Source: Bacillota bacterium (GTDB lineage Bacteria > Bacillota > UBA4882 > UBA8346). From it: a DNA stretch of 56,123 bases. A model generated the notes under the pieces. The model ran no database searches. It was not told the origin of the DNA and saw only the letters and a program-made list of their open reading frames with translations. The position numbers and the translations under genes were made by a program. Positions within the stretch are counted from its first letter, which is position 1; each line of letters starts with the position of its first letter. Shown piece after piece: positions 24,520 to 33,128 of this stretch. The stretch covers positions 1 through 56,123 of the forward strand of contig JAEYGI010000038.1 in assembly GCA_023402395.1 (NCBI GenBank), in the 5' to 3' direction.

Positions 24520-25518
24520 ATGCTGCGAGTTTCATTTGCCGAAATGAAGGCCGAGTTCGAGCGGGTGCTCTTGAAAACGGGATTCGATCGCGAGCGGGCG
24601 GAGTTATGCGCCAGGCTTTTTGCGGAAACCAGCCGGGATGGGGTGTACACTCACGGGTTGAACCGTTTTCCCGGATTTATCGCCGATATTAAGAAGGGGC
24701 GGATCAAGAGCGACGCCCGGCCCGAGAAGATTGGCGGGTTCGGCGCCGTCGAGAGCTGGAACGGGAATTTGGGCCCCGGCAATCTTAACGCGACCCTGGC
24801 CATGAGCCGCGCCGTCGAGTTGGCCCGCGCCAACGGGATGGGTTGCGTCGCCCTGCAAAACACGAACCATTGGCTGCGGGGCGGGACCTACGGCTGGCAA
24901 GCGGCGGAAGCCGGCTGCATCGGGATTTGCTGGACCAATACCTTGCCGCTGATGCCGCCGTGGGGTTCGAGCGAAAACAAACTGGGGAATAACCCGTTGG
25001 TGCTGGCGGTTCCTCATCGTGACGGCCATATTGTGCTGGATATGGCGATGACCGTGTTTTCCATGGGGAAACTCAATTCGACCGCGGCGAAAGGAGCCTT
25101 GCTGCCGCTTGACGGTGGATTTGACGAGGAAGGCAAGGTCACCCGCGATCCGCAACAGATTCTCAAATCGAAACGGCCAATGCCGATCGGGTATTGGAAA
25201 GGGACCGGGCTCGCTTTATTGCTGGATTTGATCGGAATGATGCTATCCGGCGGAAATTCAACGTTCCACCTGGGCCAAGCAACGGACAAACCTGGGATCT
25301 GCCAGGTATTTATCGCGTTCGATCCCGCCCGTTTGGCGCGGCCCGGTTATGAAGACCTGATCGCCGAAATCCTGGCCGATCTGCACGGCGCGGAGCCGCT
25401 GGCGGAGGGGGAACCGATCCTGTACCCCGGCGAACGGGCTTTGAAGGTCCGGCGCGAGAATCTGGAAAAGGGAATCCCCGTGGAGGAAAACTTTTGGCGA
25501 CAAGTGCTGGAGATGTAA
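24520..25518 (+). CDS. dlgD: 2,3-diketo-L-gulonate reductase-like dehydrogenase (Ldh_2 family)
   Basis: 332 residues, the size of E. coli DlgD/YiaK, an NAD-dependent reductase of 2,3-diketogulonate in the malate/L-lactate dehydrogenase 2 family. Family motifs are SRDGVYTHGLNRFPGFI with the catalytic His, SWNGNLGPGNLNA, NTNHWLRGGTYGWQ and GNNPLVLAVPH. ATG 24520 has AAGGAGGT 9 bases upstream. Single gene with its own terminator. The exact substrate could be another 2-keto acid. Confidence 0.85.
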   Translation: MLRVSFAEMKAEFERVLLKTGFDRERAELCARLFAETSRDGVYTHGLNRFPGFIADIKKGRIKSDARPEKIGGFGAVESWNGNLGPGNLNATLAMSRAVELARANGMGCVALQNTNHWLRGGTYGWQAAEAGCIGICWTNTLPLMPPWGSSENKLGNNPLVLAVPHRDGHIVLDMAMTVFSMGKLNSTAAKGALLPLDGGFDEEGKVTRDPQQILKSKRPMPIGYWKGTGLALLLDLIGMMLSGGNSTFHLGQATDKPGICQVFIAFDPARLARPGYEDLIAEILADLHGAEPLAEGEPILYPGERALKVRRENLEKGIPVEENFWRQVLEM

Positions 25519-25542
25519 ATCCGGTTTCGCTTTAGGCGGCGT

Positions 25543-25576
25543 GATAAAACCCCGATCCCAGGATTGGGGTTTTATC
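25543..25576 (+). terminator. Rho-independent terminator after dlgD
   Basis: AAAACCCCGATCC / GGATTGGGGTTTT form a nearly perfect stem closed by a small loop, ending in TTTTATC. Confidence 0.85.
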
Positions 25577-25659
25577 ATAAATAAAATGAAATTAATTTCG
25601 GGTGGCTTGGTGGCGAATTTCGTCATAATTTTGATACCACTACACTTCATCTCAAAATA

Positions 25660-25668
25660 TGGTATAAT
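25660..25668 (+). promoter_or_regulatory. Extended -10 promoter of the biosynthetic locus
   Basis: TGGTATAAT, about 160 bp before the first biosynthetic gene. The -35 region has no good match, as is common for extended -10 promoters. Transcription would start near 25675. Confidence 0.6.
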
Positions 25669-25704
25669 TGATGGACGAGATACAACAATTTAGAAATAAA
25701 TCAG

Positions 25705-25789
25705 AATGCTGATTGCAATATTTAAAACCGCGATACAATTCATCAGCATTTTTCTTTGTTGCGGTTGAGCATTGAGCAAGGCTCAACCG
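25705..25789 (+). promoter_or_regulatory. Putative transcription attenuator in the leader of the biosynthetic locus
   Basis: Two strong stems follow each other: AATGCTGAT (25705-25713) with ATCAGCATT (25742-25750), which is followed by TTTCTTTG, and CGGTTGAGC with GCTCAACCG (25762-25789). A third pairing, AACCGC-ACAA (25726-25738) with TTGT-GCGGTT (25756-25766), would exclude the others. Three competing helices with a T-run are the layout of an attenuator. No known riboswitch or T-box consensus is recognised. Confidence 0.45.
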
Positions 25790-25826
25790 TTAATGCCTAC
25801 CCGTTATTCCCTGAGGTGATCAATTG

Positions 25827-27143
25827 ATGGGCGAATTACTCTGGCAAACCGATTGTGATTTCCAGCGCGAGGAAAGAGCAAAAATTGACCGGATTCAAGA
25901 AGCGCATTTATTGGAACATGTGAATTATTGCCTCGAAAAGAGTCCCTTCTATTCCCGGCGTTTCGGCAAAGTCCTGAAAGAAGCCGCCTCGTTATCCGAT
26001 TTTTCCAGATTAGGTTTTACAACGAAAGACGATCTGTTGCAAAACAACGATCAGTTTCTGGCCGTTCCCAAGGCCGAGATTGTCGATACTTGCTTTACTT
26101 CGGCCACGGTGGGGACGACGCCGGTAAATTTTCTTTTGACCAAATCCGATTTGGAGCGCTTGGCCCATAATGAGCAAGTGGCATTTGCGATCTCCGGAGT
26201 CGAAAAGGAAGATACGGTGGCGGTATGTGTCGCCATTGAGCGCGGATTTATGGCGGGTTTGGCGTATTTTCTCGGCGGGGTAAAATTGGGGGCGCACATG
26301 ATCCGGGTGGGAGCCTCGGGGGGACCGCAACATATTTGGAATCTGCTTAAAACGCATCATCCGACAGTGATCATCGGGGTTCCCTCGGTTTTGGCCAATG
26401 TGGCGCTTCACGCCATCCATGAGGGCGATGACCCCGCCTCGCTCAAGGTAGAGCGAATTTTGGCAATCGGCGAAACCATCCGGGACAAACAGCTAAATCT
26501 GCTGGCCTCGATGCAACGGATCGAGCAAATGTGGCGGGCCCCGATCTATTCGACCTATGCGTCCACGGAAATGGCAACGTCGTTCGCTGAATGCCAGCAC
26601 CGGCAGGGCGGACATTTCCGGCCGGAACTGATCTATGTTGAAATCATCGACGAACAAGGAAATCCTCTGCCTGACGGCGAAATTGGCGAAGTGACCGTTA
26701 CGCCGCTGGGTGTGCAAGGAATGCCGCTGATCCGGTTTAAAACCGGTGATATGTCTTATATCATTCCGGACCGGTGCCCTTGCGGAAGAACCACCAAACG
26801 AATCGCCCCGGTGCTCGGCAGAAAAGCGCAACTGTTGAAATACAGGGGGACCAATGTGTTTCCGAACGCCATTGTTTCGATCGTGGAGGCGAATCCGGAC
26901 TTTGCCGGATGTTACGTGGAGGCCTATTCCGCCGAATTTGGCGAAGATCGGGTCGTGGCGGTGGTCGCCAGCGCGGCCCCGCATTTTGACCTGGAAAAGC
27001 TGAAAGAAGAATTCCGGGCCGGATTGCGCGTGGTCCCGGAGCTGAAAGTGGTCGGGGAAACGGAATTCTTCCAAAAAACCCAGCCCGAAGGAAAAAGAAA
27101 ACGGCAGATATTCTTCGATATGAGAGAAGGACGACTATTGTGA
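25827..27143 (+). CDS. PaaK/CapK-like aromatic acid adenylate-forming ligase
   Basis: 438 residues, AMP-forming ligase of the phenylacetate-CoA-ligase group. ATP loop TSATVGTTPV (91-100), YASTE motif (244-248), GEIGEVTVTPLG, FKTGD (305-309), a CPCGRT zinc-type motif (near 317) and the hinge RKAQLLKYRGTNVFPN. ATG 25827 has GAGGTGAT upstream. The GTG of the ammonia-lyase gene overlaps its stop. It should activate the cinnamate or coumarate made by that lyase and load it onto an ACP or CoA as the aryl starter, as ApeH-type ligases do in aryl-polyene clusters. The starter identity is inferred. Confidence 0.88.
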   Translation: MGELLWQTDCDFQREERAKIDRIQEAHLLEHVNYCLEKSPFYSRRFGKVLKEAASLSDFSRLGFTTKDDLLQNNDQFLAVPKAEIVDTCFTSATVGTTPVNFLLTKSDLERLAHNEQVAFAISGVEKEDTVAVCVAIERGFMAGLAYFLGGVKLGAHMIRVGASGGPQHIWNLLKTHHPTVIIGVPSVLANVALHAIHEGDDPASLKVERILAIGETIRDKQLNLLASMQRIEQMWRAPIYSTYASTEMATSFAECQHRQGGHFRPELIYVEIIDEQGNPLPDGEIGEVTVTPLGVQGMPLIRFKTGDMSYIIPDRCPCGRTTKRIAPVLGRKAQLLKYRGTNVFPNAIVSIVEANPDFAGCYVEAYSAEFGEDRVVAVVASAAPHFDLEKLKEEFRAGLRVVPELKVVGETEFFQKTQPEGKRKRQIFFDMREGRLL

Positions 27144-28729
27144 GCCAATCCAGTCAAGCGGTGGTGTTGGACGGGAATCACCTGTCCGTTGAGGATATTG
27201 TGGCGATCGGGGGCGGCCAAAAGCAGGTGGCGCTGGATCCGGGTTCCCTTGCCAAATGCGTCGCCAGCCGCGAATTCCTGCTCCGCCAAATCAATGACGG
27301 AAAGATTATTTATGGCGTAAACAGCTCATTCGGGTCCATGTGCAATAAAATCATCCGTGATGACAATGTGGGACTGTTGCAGGAGAACTTGATCCGGAGC
27401 CACGCCGCGGGCTTGGGGGAGCCGCTTCCGCCCGATATCGCCCTGGCGGCGGTCGCGGTCCGGCTTAATTCACTGATTAAGGGATATTCCGGGGTCAGCG
27501 CCGCATTGCTGGAGTTTATGCGCGATGTGATCAATCTTCGCATCGCTCCCTATATCCCCACGCGGGGCAGCGTCGGAGCGTCGGGCGATCTGATTCATCT
27601 GGCCCATCTGGCGCTGATGTTAATCGGGGAAGGGCGGGTTTTTTATCAAGGCCAATTGCTGAAAGCGGAGGAAGCGTTCCGCCTGACCGGCCTAACTCCC
27701 TTTAAACTGGGCGCCAAGGAAGGCATCTCGCTAATTAACGGGACCTCGGTCATGACCGCCATTGCCGCGTTCGCGGTTCATCAGGCCAAGCAAGCCTTGG
27801 CCGTGGAATGCGTGGCCGCCGCTTTTTCCATTGAAATTTTCAACAGCATCACTGATTTTTTGGATGAAAAACTGCATCAAGTCAAGCCGCATCTCGGGCA
27901 AATCAAGATTGCCCGGGTGTTACGCAACTTGATCGGCGGTTCGCGGAATGTGGTCAACCGCTCCGGATTGCATCAGGCGATCCGGAACGAATTGGATGAA
28001 GCGGCCGCGGTCTCCGAAACCAGCATTTTCATCCAGAATGTTTATTCGATCCGGTGTACCCCGCAAGTCCTGGCCCCGGTTTGGGAGGCGATCGAGACGG
28101 CGGAGCGAATAGTTGGTTTAGAAGCGAATTCGACCAACGATAATCCGGTGATCATCCCGGAAGAAAATAAAATACTGCACGGCGGTAATTTCCACGGTCA
28201 AAGCATCGGCTTTTATATGGACAGCTTGGCGATAGCCCTGGCGACATTGTCGAATATCTCCGAACGGAGATTGAACGCGTTACTGGACAATCATTTGAAC
28301 GGAGATCTTCCTGAATATCTGATCAGCGGAATGAAGGGGTTGGACATGGGATTTATGGGCGCGCAATATCTGGCGACCTCCACGACGGCCGAAAACCGGC
28401 AACTGTCGAACCCGGTTAGCACCAACAGCATTTCCTCGAATGCGTCCAATCAGGATGTGGTCAGCATGGGAACCGTCGCGGCCCGGAAAGTTTATACCCA
28501 GGTAAACAACTTGAAATATGTCCTGACCATGGAAATACTCGCCGATTTGCAGGCGATGTCCTTTACCGATCCATCCAGGCTGGGGACGGAGATTGGAAAG
28601 TATTATCAAAGATTAGCGCCCTATTTTACGGTATATGACAGTTCAACGGTCTTCCATGAAATGCTGGTCGAGTTTATGGAGTTGCTGTTTGAAAAGGATG
28701 TCCTGGATACAAAGGCGATTTTGGCCTGA
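27140..28729 (+). CDS. MIO-type aromatic amino acid ammonia-lyase (probable tyrosine ammonia-lyase)
   Basis: 529 residues of the HAL/PAL family, forming trans-cinnamate or p-coumarate plus ammonia. The Ala-Ser-Gly triad that cyclises to the MIO cofactor is at 147-149 (GSVGASGDLIHLAHLAL); YGVNSSFGSM, NGTSVMT, NDNPVI, GGNFHG and NQDVVSMG complete the active site. The dyad Ser-His at about 87-88 (LIRSHAAG) also occurs in histidine lyases, but to my recollection also in tyrosine lyases of flexirubin clusters. The context (aryl ligase, ketosynthases, no hutU or hutI) argues for an aromatic substrate. GTG start coupled to the upstream stop. Confidence 0.88.
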   Translation: MSQSSQAVVLDGNHLSVEDIVAIGGGQKQVALDPGSLAKCVASREFLLRQINDGKIIYGVNSSFGSMCNKIIRDDNVGLLQENLIRSHAAGLGEPLPPDIALAAVAVRLNSLIKGYSGVSAALLEFMRDVINLRIAPYIPTRGSVGASGDLIHLAHLALMLIGEGRVFYQGQLLKAEEAFRLTGLTPFKLGAKEGISLINGTSVMTAIAAFAVHQAKQALAVECVAAAFSIEIFNSITDFLDEKLHQVKPHLGQIKIARVLRNLIGGSRNVVNRSGLHQAIRNELDEAAAVSETSIFIQNVYSIRCTPQVLAPVWEAIETAERIVGLEANSTNDNPVIIPEENKILHGGNFHGQSIGFYMDSLAIALATLSNISERRLNALLDNHLNGDLPEYLISGMKGLDMGFMGAQYLATSTTAENRQLSNPVSTNSISSNASNQDVVSMGTVAARKVYTQVNNLKYVLTMEILADLQAMSFTDPSRLGTEIGKYYQRLAPYFTVYDSSTVFHEMLVEFMELLFEKDVLDTKAILA

Positions 28730-28743
28730 CGGAGGGTATTGTT

Positions 28744-29643
28744 TTGGGTCTGCCCTGTTCGATTCGTGATTTGATTCCGCAAAAAGGGAAAATGGGTTTC
28801 GATCAAATGCTGATCGGAGCGGGAGCCGGCGATGGCCAATCAACGGCCATTATTAACGCGGATCATCTTTTTCTTGAGGATGGCCGACAGTTGTCCAATA
28901 TTGCCCTGATCGAGTACATTAACCAATTAATCGCGGGCATTCAGGGGTATAAAGAAAGCGCCGGGCAAATACCGGCGCGCCGGGGCTTGTTTGTCGGCTT
29001 GCAAGACGCGGAGTTCCTGCGGCCGGTTCAGGCGGGGGATTCGTTAACGTTTAAACGGATTGTCACCGAGGAGATCGCTCAAGTCAATTTCGTTCAAGGA
29101 ACCGTTGAGCGCGCCGGAGAGAAGATCGCCGAGCTGGTCACCAAAATCTACGAAGTGAAAGATTTGTCGGAATTTGATTCGTTAACCAAACACGAACCGG
29201 CTTCGCCCGAAAACCGGGCCATCGCCCCATTGCGCGACGAGGCTCCTCCGGCCTGTCTTGCCTCGAACCTGCGCCGGAAACTCTATACTTATTTGCGGGG
29301 CATCGAAATTGATAAGGATTCTATCTCGTTCCACCTCGCCTGCCCGGACGATTTTGACGGGTTTGACGGTCATTTTCCGGGGCATCCCATCTTGCCGGGC
29401 GTCATTTTGCTGGAAATCGCCAAGTTGGGGTTGGAGTTGGCTTGGCGGAAACCGGTGTTCATCCGGCGCATCAGAAAAATGAAAATCAGCGGGGTTGTTT
29501 TTCCCAATCAAATCATTTCATGCAACCTTAAAATTGACCATTGCCACGGTTCGCCGTCTGCCTTCGCGGCGGGGTTCAAAAACGGCGATGTCCGGGATAT
29601 TGCCAATTTCAGCGGTTCTTACGAAGAAGGAAGCGATCCATGA
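28744..29643 (+). CDS. Fused double-hotdog dehydratase (ApeP-like + ApeI/FabZ-like)
   Basis: 299 residues in two hotdog domains. The first (about 1-140: LIPQKGKMGFDQML, RRGLFVGLQDAEFLRPVQAG) resembles ApeP-type dehydratases; the second (about 172-290) has the FabZ/FabA active-site helix HFPGHPILPG with His210. In known aryl-polyene clusters these are two separate proteins that form a heterodimer removing water from 3-hydroxyacyl-ACP; here they are one chain. TTG 28744 has GGAGGG 7 bases upstream. The stop overlaps the thioesterase start (ATGA). Confidence 0.82.
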   Translation: MGLPCSIRDLIPQKGKMGFDQMLIGAGAGDGQSTAIINADHLFLEDGRQLSNIALIEYINQLIAGIQGYKESAGQIPARRGLFVGLQDAEFLRPVQAGDSLTFKRIVTEEIAQVNFVQGTVERAGEKIAELVTKIYEVKDLSEFDSLTKHEPASPENRAIAPLRDEAPPACLASNLRRKLYTYLRGIEIDKDSISFHLACPDDFDGFDGHFPGHPILPGVILLEIAKLGLELAWRKPVFIRRIRKMKISGVVFPNQIISCNLKIDHCHGSPSAFAAGFKNGDVRDIANFSGSYEEGSDP

Positions 29644-30107
29644 CGAGCCGAAGAGGGGACCGTTATTTTCCGCCGGATGAGCGAAGCCCGTTAGTTTCCG
29701 AATGTTTCCGGAGAGTTCAATTCGATGAGGTGGATTCGCTACGGATTGTCTGGCACGGACGTTACGTCAGCTATTTTGAGCAGGGCCGGAACGACTGGGG
29801 ACGGAAGTTCGGATTTACCTATCAAAACATGTTGGAAAACGGGTTCGTGATGCCCATCGCCCAGTTGCACATCGATCATATTCATCCGCTGCGGTACGAT
29901 GAACTGATCCGGATTAAGACCAATTGTCATTGGACCGATGCCGCCAAAATGAATCTCAGTTATGAGATTTACGCGGAGAATGGGACCTTGGCGGCCAGAG
30001 GGTACACAGTCCAGCTTTATACCGATTTAACCGGCAAGCCCATGATTTTAAGGCCGGAATTCGCCGAGCGGTTTATGCAAAAATGGGATGAGTGGAGCGC
30101 CAAGTGA
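29640..30107 (+). CDS. 4HBT-family acyl thioesterase (ApeK-like)
   Basis: 155 residues with the 4-hydroxybenzoyl-CoA-thioesterase hotdog signature: VDSLRIVWHGRYVSYFEQGR, catalytic Asp32, and YDELIRIKT. It likely hydrolyses the finished polyene thioester or edits misloaded ACP, in the cytosol. Small thioesterases of this kind are standard members of aryl-polyene clusters. Four-base overlaps on both sides show tight translational coupling. Confidence 0.85.
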   Translation: MTSRRGDRYFPPDERSPLVSECFRRVQFDEVDSLRIVWHGRYVSYFEQGRNDWGRKFGFTYQNMLENGFVMPIAQLHIDHIHPLRYDELIRIKTNCHWTDAAKMNLSYEIYAENGTLAARGYTVQLYTDLTGKPMILRPEFAERFMQKWDEWSAK

Positions 30108-31198
30108 AACGGGATGTTTTTTTAAATCACGCCGCCATCGTAACCGGGTTGGGCACGCTGAACCAGACCTGGGAAGCGCTGTTAAACCATAAATCCGGCA
30201 TCGTCAAAAAGGCCCATTTTGATAATTCGCTGCTGCCGGCAACCGGTTTGTCGCTGTATCAAAGGGACTTCTCCAACACGCCGTCGGATTTTACCCAATT
30301 CTTGATGGAAGAGTGTCTGGCGGACTTTCCGGAATTGCCGAGGGATACCTTTGTGATTTGGACCGGAATCAAAAATAACGTGGAAGTAATCGAGAGTCTG
30401 TCGGACGGGGCCGCGATGCCGCGTTGTTCTTGCGCCGCTGATTTCCGTCGCTGGGTCAGCGACCGCCTGGGGTTGGCCGGCGGCGGAATGGAAATTAACG
30501 CCGCCTGCGCGTCGTCAACCGTCGGAGCCGCCCTGGCCGCGCAGTTTATCGCCGCCGGCAGGCACGATCATGTGCTGGTGGTCGGCGCCGATATGGTCAG
30601 CCGGTTTGTTTATTACGGTTTTGCCGCCTTAAAGGCGATGAGGGAAGATGTCTGCCTGCCGTTTGATACCCATCGTAATGGCCTGTCATTGGGGGATGGC
30701 GCTGCCGCGCTTTTTTTATCGACAGAGCCCGGTTCGGACCTGCGGGTGAGCGGATGCGGCATTACCAATGACGCCAACCATATCACCGGCCCTTCGCGGG
30801 ACGGGGCCGGTCTGGCGCTGGCGTTGCGCCAAGCGACGGAAATGGCCGGCCTGGAGCCCGGTGATATTCAAGCTTTTTGCGCGCACGGCACCGGCACCCG
30901 CTATAATGACACCATGGAGCTGTTAGCGGCCCGCTCTTTATTTGGAGACGAGCCCCCTCCGCTATTCGGCGTCAAGGGAGCCATCGGGCATACGTTGGGA
31001 GCGGCCGGGGGCATTGAGATCGCGTTGTGCGGAAAATGCTTATCGGAAGGATTGATTCCAGCCACGGTAGGATGTACGACCCCGGAATCGCCCGGTGTTG
31101 TTTTGGAGGAAACCGTTTTTGCGGGCCGGAACATCATCACCAGCAACTCGGGGTTCGGTGGGATCAACGCCGCTATTTTGATGGAGAAATTATCATGA
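30104..31198 (+). CDS. Beta-ketoacyl-ACP synthase (FabF-like), complete triad
   Basis: 364 residues from GTG 30104 (GGAG 6 bases upstream, overlapping the thioesterase stop). Active-site Cys135 in NAACASSTVG, His261 in AHGTGTRYND and His296 in GAIGHTLGAAGG: a full Cys-His-His triad, so it should catalyse decarboxylative chain extension. It is shorter than FabF (about 410), mainly in the N-terminal region. Followed by a cysteine-less partner in a 4-bp overlap, suggesting a KS/chain-length-factor pair. Confidence 0.88.
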   Translation: MKRDVFLNHAAIVTGLGTLNQTWEALLNHKSGIVKKAHFDNSLLPATGLSLYQRDFSNTPSDFTQFLMEECLADFPELPRDTFVIWTGIKNNVEVIESLSDGAAMPRCSCAADFRRWVSDRLGLAGGGMEINAACASSTVGAALAAQFIAAGRHDHVLVVGADMVSRFVYYGFAALKAMREDVCLPFDTHRNGLSLGDGAAALFLSTEPGSDLRVSGCGITNDANHITGPSRDGAGLALALRQATEMAGLEPGDIQAFCAHGTGTRYNDTMELLAARSLFGDEPPPLFGVKGAIGHTLGAAGGIEIALCGKCLSEGLIPATVGCTTPESPGVVLEETVFAGRNIITSNSGFGGINAAILMEKLS

Positions 31199-31875
31199 TC
31201 ACGGATCAAAGGTTTTGGGTTTTGGGAGCCGGATGGGTTTCCGCGCTTGGATACGGCGTCTTCGGATCGGAGCCCCGGTTCGCCAATGAGGACGTTGCTT
31301 TTCAATACCCGGAATTATCGGGATTCATCGCTGAATTGCCGGCCCGGTACGGCCGGTTCGATGTATATTCGAAACTCTGCTTTGCCACTGCGGTTTTGGC
31401 GTTGCAAGACGCCGGAATGCTTCAACGGGAAGGGAAAAAGCGGATCGGAATTGTCGTGGGAAGCTCCTCCGGCGTTTATGACAATGATCTGGCCTATTTT
31501 GAGTCCACCAAGGAAGAAAAAGGCGCATTTACCAGCCCAAATCTTTTCTCTTACACCTTGCCGAACGTTGCTTTGGGAGAGATTGCGGTATTCTTTAATT
31601 GCATCGGACCGTCTTGTTGCGTGGGAAATGACCCCGGCAACCCGGGTTACGATGCAATGCCCGTTGCGCTTTCGCTGCTGGAATCGGGGCAATGTGACGT
31701 TATTCTGGCGGGTTGGGTGGAAGTCGCCCATACCATTAAGAATCACGCCGCAATTCCCAAAGGAGCGGCGCTGGCTGTTTTAAGCGCGGCTAAAACCAGC
31801 CAGGCCAAAGCCGGTTTCGTATGGAATCAACCGGTTTGCTTCGCGGAAATTTTTCATGACCAGGAAAAGAGTTAA
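31195..31875 (+). CDS. Ketosynthase-like protein without catalytic cysteine (ApeC / chain-length-factor type)
   Basis: 226 residues, about the N-terminal half of a thiolase fold (Ketoacyl-synt_2-like). IGIVVGSSSGVYDND, LFSYTLPNVALGEIAVFF and SGQCDVILAGWVE align with ketosynthases, but the active-site segment reads VGNDPGNPGYDAM, with Pro where Cys is expected, and the second half with both histidines is absent. Proteins of this size and kind (ApeC) are partners of active ketosynthases in aryl-polyene clusters. After the stop a foldback B element separates it from the methyltransferase. Confidence 0.75.
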   Translation: MITDQRFWVLGAGWVSALGYGVFGSEPRFANEDVAFQYPELSGFIAELPARYGRFDVYSKLCFATAVLALQDAGMLQREGKKRIGIVVGSSSGVYDNDLAYFESTKEEKGAFTSPNLFSYTLPNVALGEIAVFFNCIGPSCCVGNDPGNPGYDAMPVALSLLESGQCDVILAGWVEVAHTIKNHAAIPKGAALAVLSAAKTSQAKAGFVWNQPVCFAEIFHDQEKS

Positions 31876-31912
31876 CGGTTTACACCGTTTAAAGTGATAT
31901 ATCGGATGAAAT

Positions 31913-31990
31913 AAGTTGAATTAAATTCATTAATTTCCCATCATGGACGGCATTAAGGACATGATGTATATCAGAAATTTAATTCAACTA
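31913..31990 (+). repeat. Foldback element B, copy 3 (inside the biosynthetic operon)
   Basis: 78 bp, same terminal inverted repeats as the copies at 12506 and 36632, with only a few substitutions (for example CATGGACGG for CATGGCCGG). It is preceded by ATATCGGATGAA, the very start of an A element whose remainder is missing. Confidence 0.8.
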
Positions 31991-32034
31991 TAAGTAACCG
32001 GGCGCGATGAGGTTCGAATTTAGGGGAGGATGGC

Positions 32035-33111
32035 ATGGGCCAGCGATTTAACTCGGATATGTCGAATTATGACGCCAAATATGAAGCCCAGAAAATCGTG
32101 TTTGGGCCGATCATGTTTCAAGCGGCCAAGGTTTTGCGTGACACCGGCATTCTCAACCTGCTTCGCAAGCATCACGAGCAGGGGATGACTCCCGAAACGA
32201 TTGCCGAGGAATTGAAGATGTCCCGGTACGGCGTCAAGGTATTGCTGGAAGCGGGCATGGCCATGGGAATCCTCTCCTCGAACGAAGAAAAATACTTCAT
32301 TACCAAGACGGGATTTTTTCTGATCGCCGATGAAATGACCGGCATTAATCTGGACTTTGTTCACGACGTGTGTTATAAAGGTCTGTTTCACCTGGATGAA
32401 TCGATTGCCTCGGGAAAACCGGAGGGCCTGAAGGTGTTTGGGACCTGGGATACCATTTATCAGGGGCTTTCCCAGTTGCCGGAGCAGGTTAAAAAAAGCT
32501 GGTTCGCGTTTGATCACTTTTACTCCGACGGCGCGTTCCCCGAAGCGTTAAAGATTGTCTTCAAGGATAATCCGCGGACAATTCTGGATATTGGCGGAAA
32601 CACCGGCAAATGGGCCGTGCAATGCGCGCGTTACTCGGATGCGGTCCGCGTCACGATCTTTGATCTTCCCGGCCAGCTTGAAATGGCGTATCAATATATT
32701 GCGCGGGAAAATTTAAGTTCCCGGATTGAGGGCTATGAATCCGACATTCTCGATCCGCGGAGTGTTATCCCGGCCGGCTATGATGTAATCTGGATGAGTC
32801 AGTTCCTGGATTGCTTTTCCGAGGAACAAATTATCATGATTTTGAAAAAAGTCCGGGAATCGATGCCTGAAAACGCCGCCGTCTTTATCATGGAAACTTT
32901 CTGGGACAGGCAGGCCTATGAGGCGGCCCGGTTTTGCCTGATCGGCACTTCGCTGTATTTCACGGCCATGGCCAACGGAACCAGCAAGATGTATCATTCC
33001 AGGGATATGATTAAATGCATCGAGCAGGCGGGACTCCGCGTCGTGGCCGATTACGATCGGGTCGGATTAAGCCACACCATTTTGAAATGCCAAGCCGGAA
33101 AGAACTTTTAG
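32035..33111 (+). CDS. SAM-dependent O-methyltransferase (winged-helix, Methyltransf_2 type)
   Basis: 358 residues. An N-terminal winged-helix dimerisation region (about 20-100: TPETIAEELKMSRYGVKVLL) precedes a class I SAM domain with motif I TILDIGGNTGKWA (182-194) and MSQFLDCF. This plan is that of plant-type O-methyltransferases and of the methyltransferases in flexirubin/aryl-polyene clusters, which methylate the aryl ring or its hydroxyl. GGGGAGG stands 5 bases before ATG 32035. The position methylated cannot be told. Confidence 0.82.
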   Translation: MGQRFNSDMSNYDAKYEAQKIVFGPIMFQAAKVLRDTGILNLLRKHHEQGMTPETIAEELKMSRYGVKVLLEAGMAMGILSSNEEKYFITKTGFFLIADEMTGINLDFVHDVCYKGLFHLDESIASGKPEGLKVFGTWDTIYQGLSQLPEQVKKSWFAFDHFYSDGAFPEALKIVFKDNPRTILDIGGNTGKWAVQCARYSDAVRVTIFDLPGQLEMAYQYIARENLSSRIEGYESDILDPRSVIPAGYDVIWMSQFLDCFSEEQIIMILKKVRESMPENAAVFIMETFWDRQAYEAARFCLIGTSLYFTAMANGTSKMYHSRDMIKCIEQAGLRVVADYDRVGLSHTILKCQAGKNF

Positions 33112-33128
33112 CGATTTAGGGGCAGATT

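Noticed and set aside
27140..28729. Histidine ammonia-lyase of histidine catabolism (hutH)
   Set aside because: The Ser-His dyad would allow it, but there is no hutU, hutI or hutG, and the gene is overlapped by an aromatic acid ligase and followed by polyene genes.
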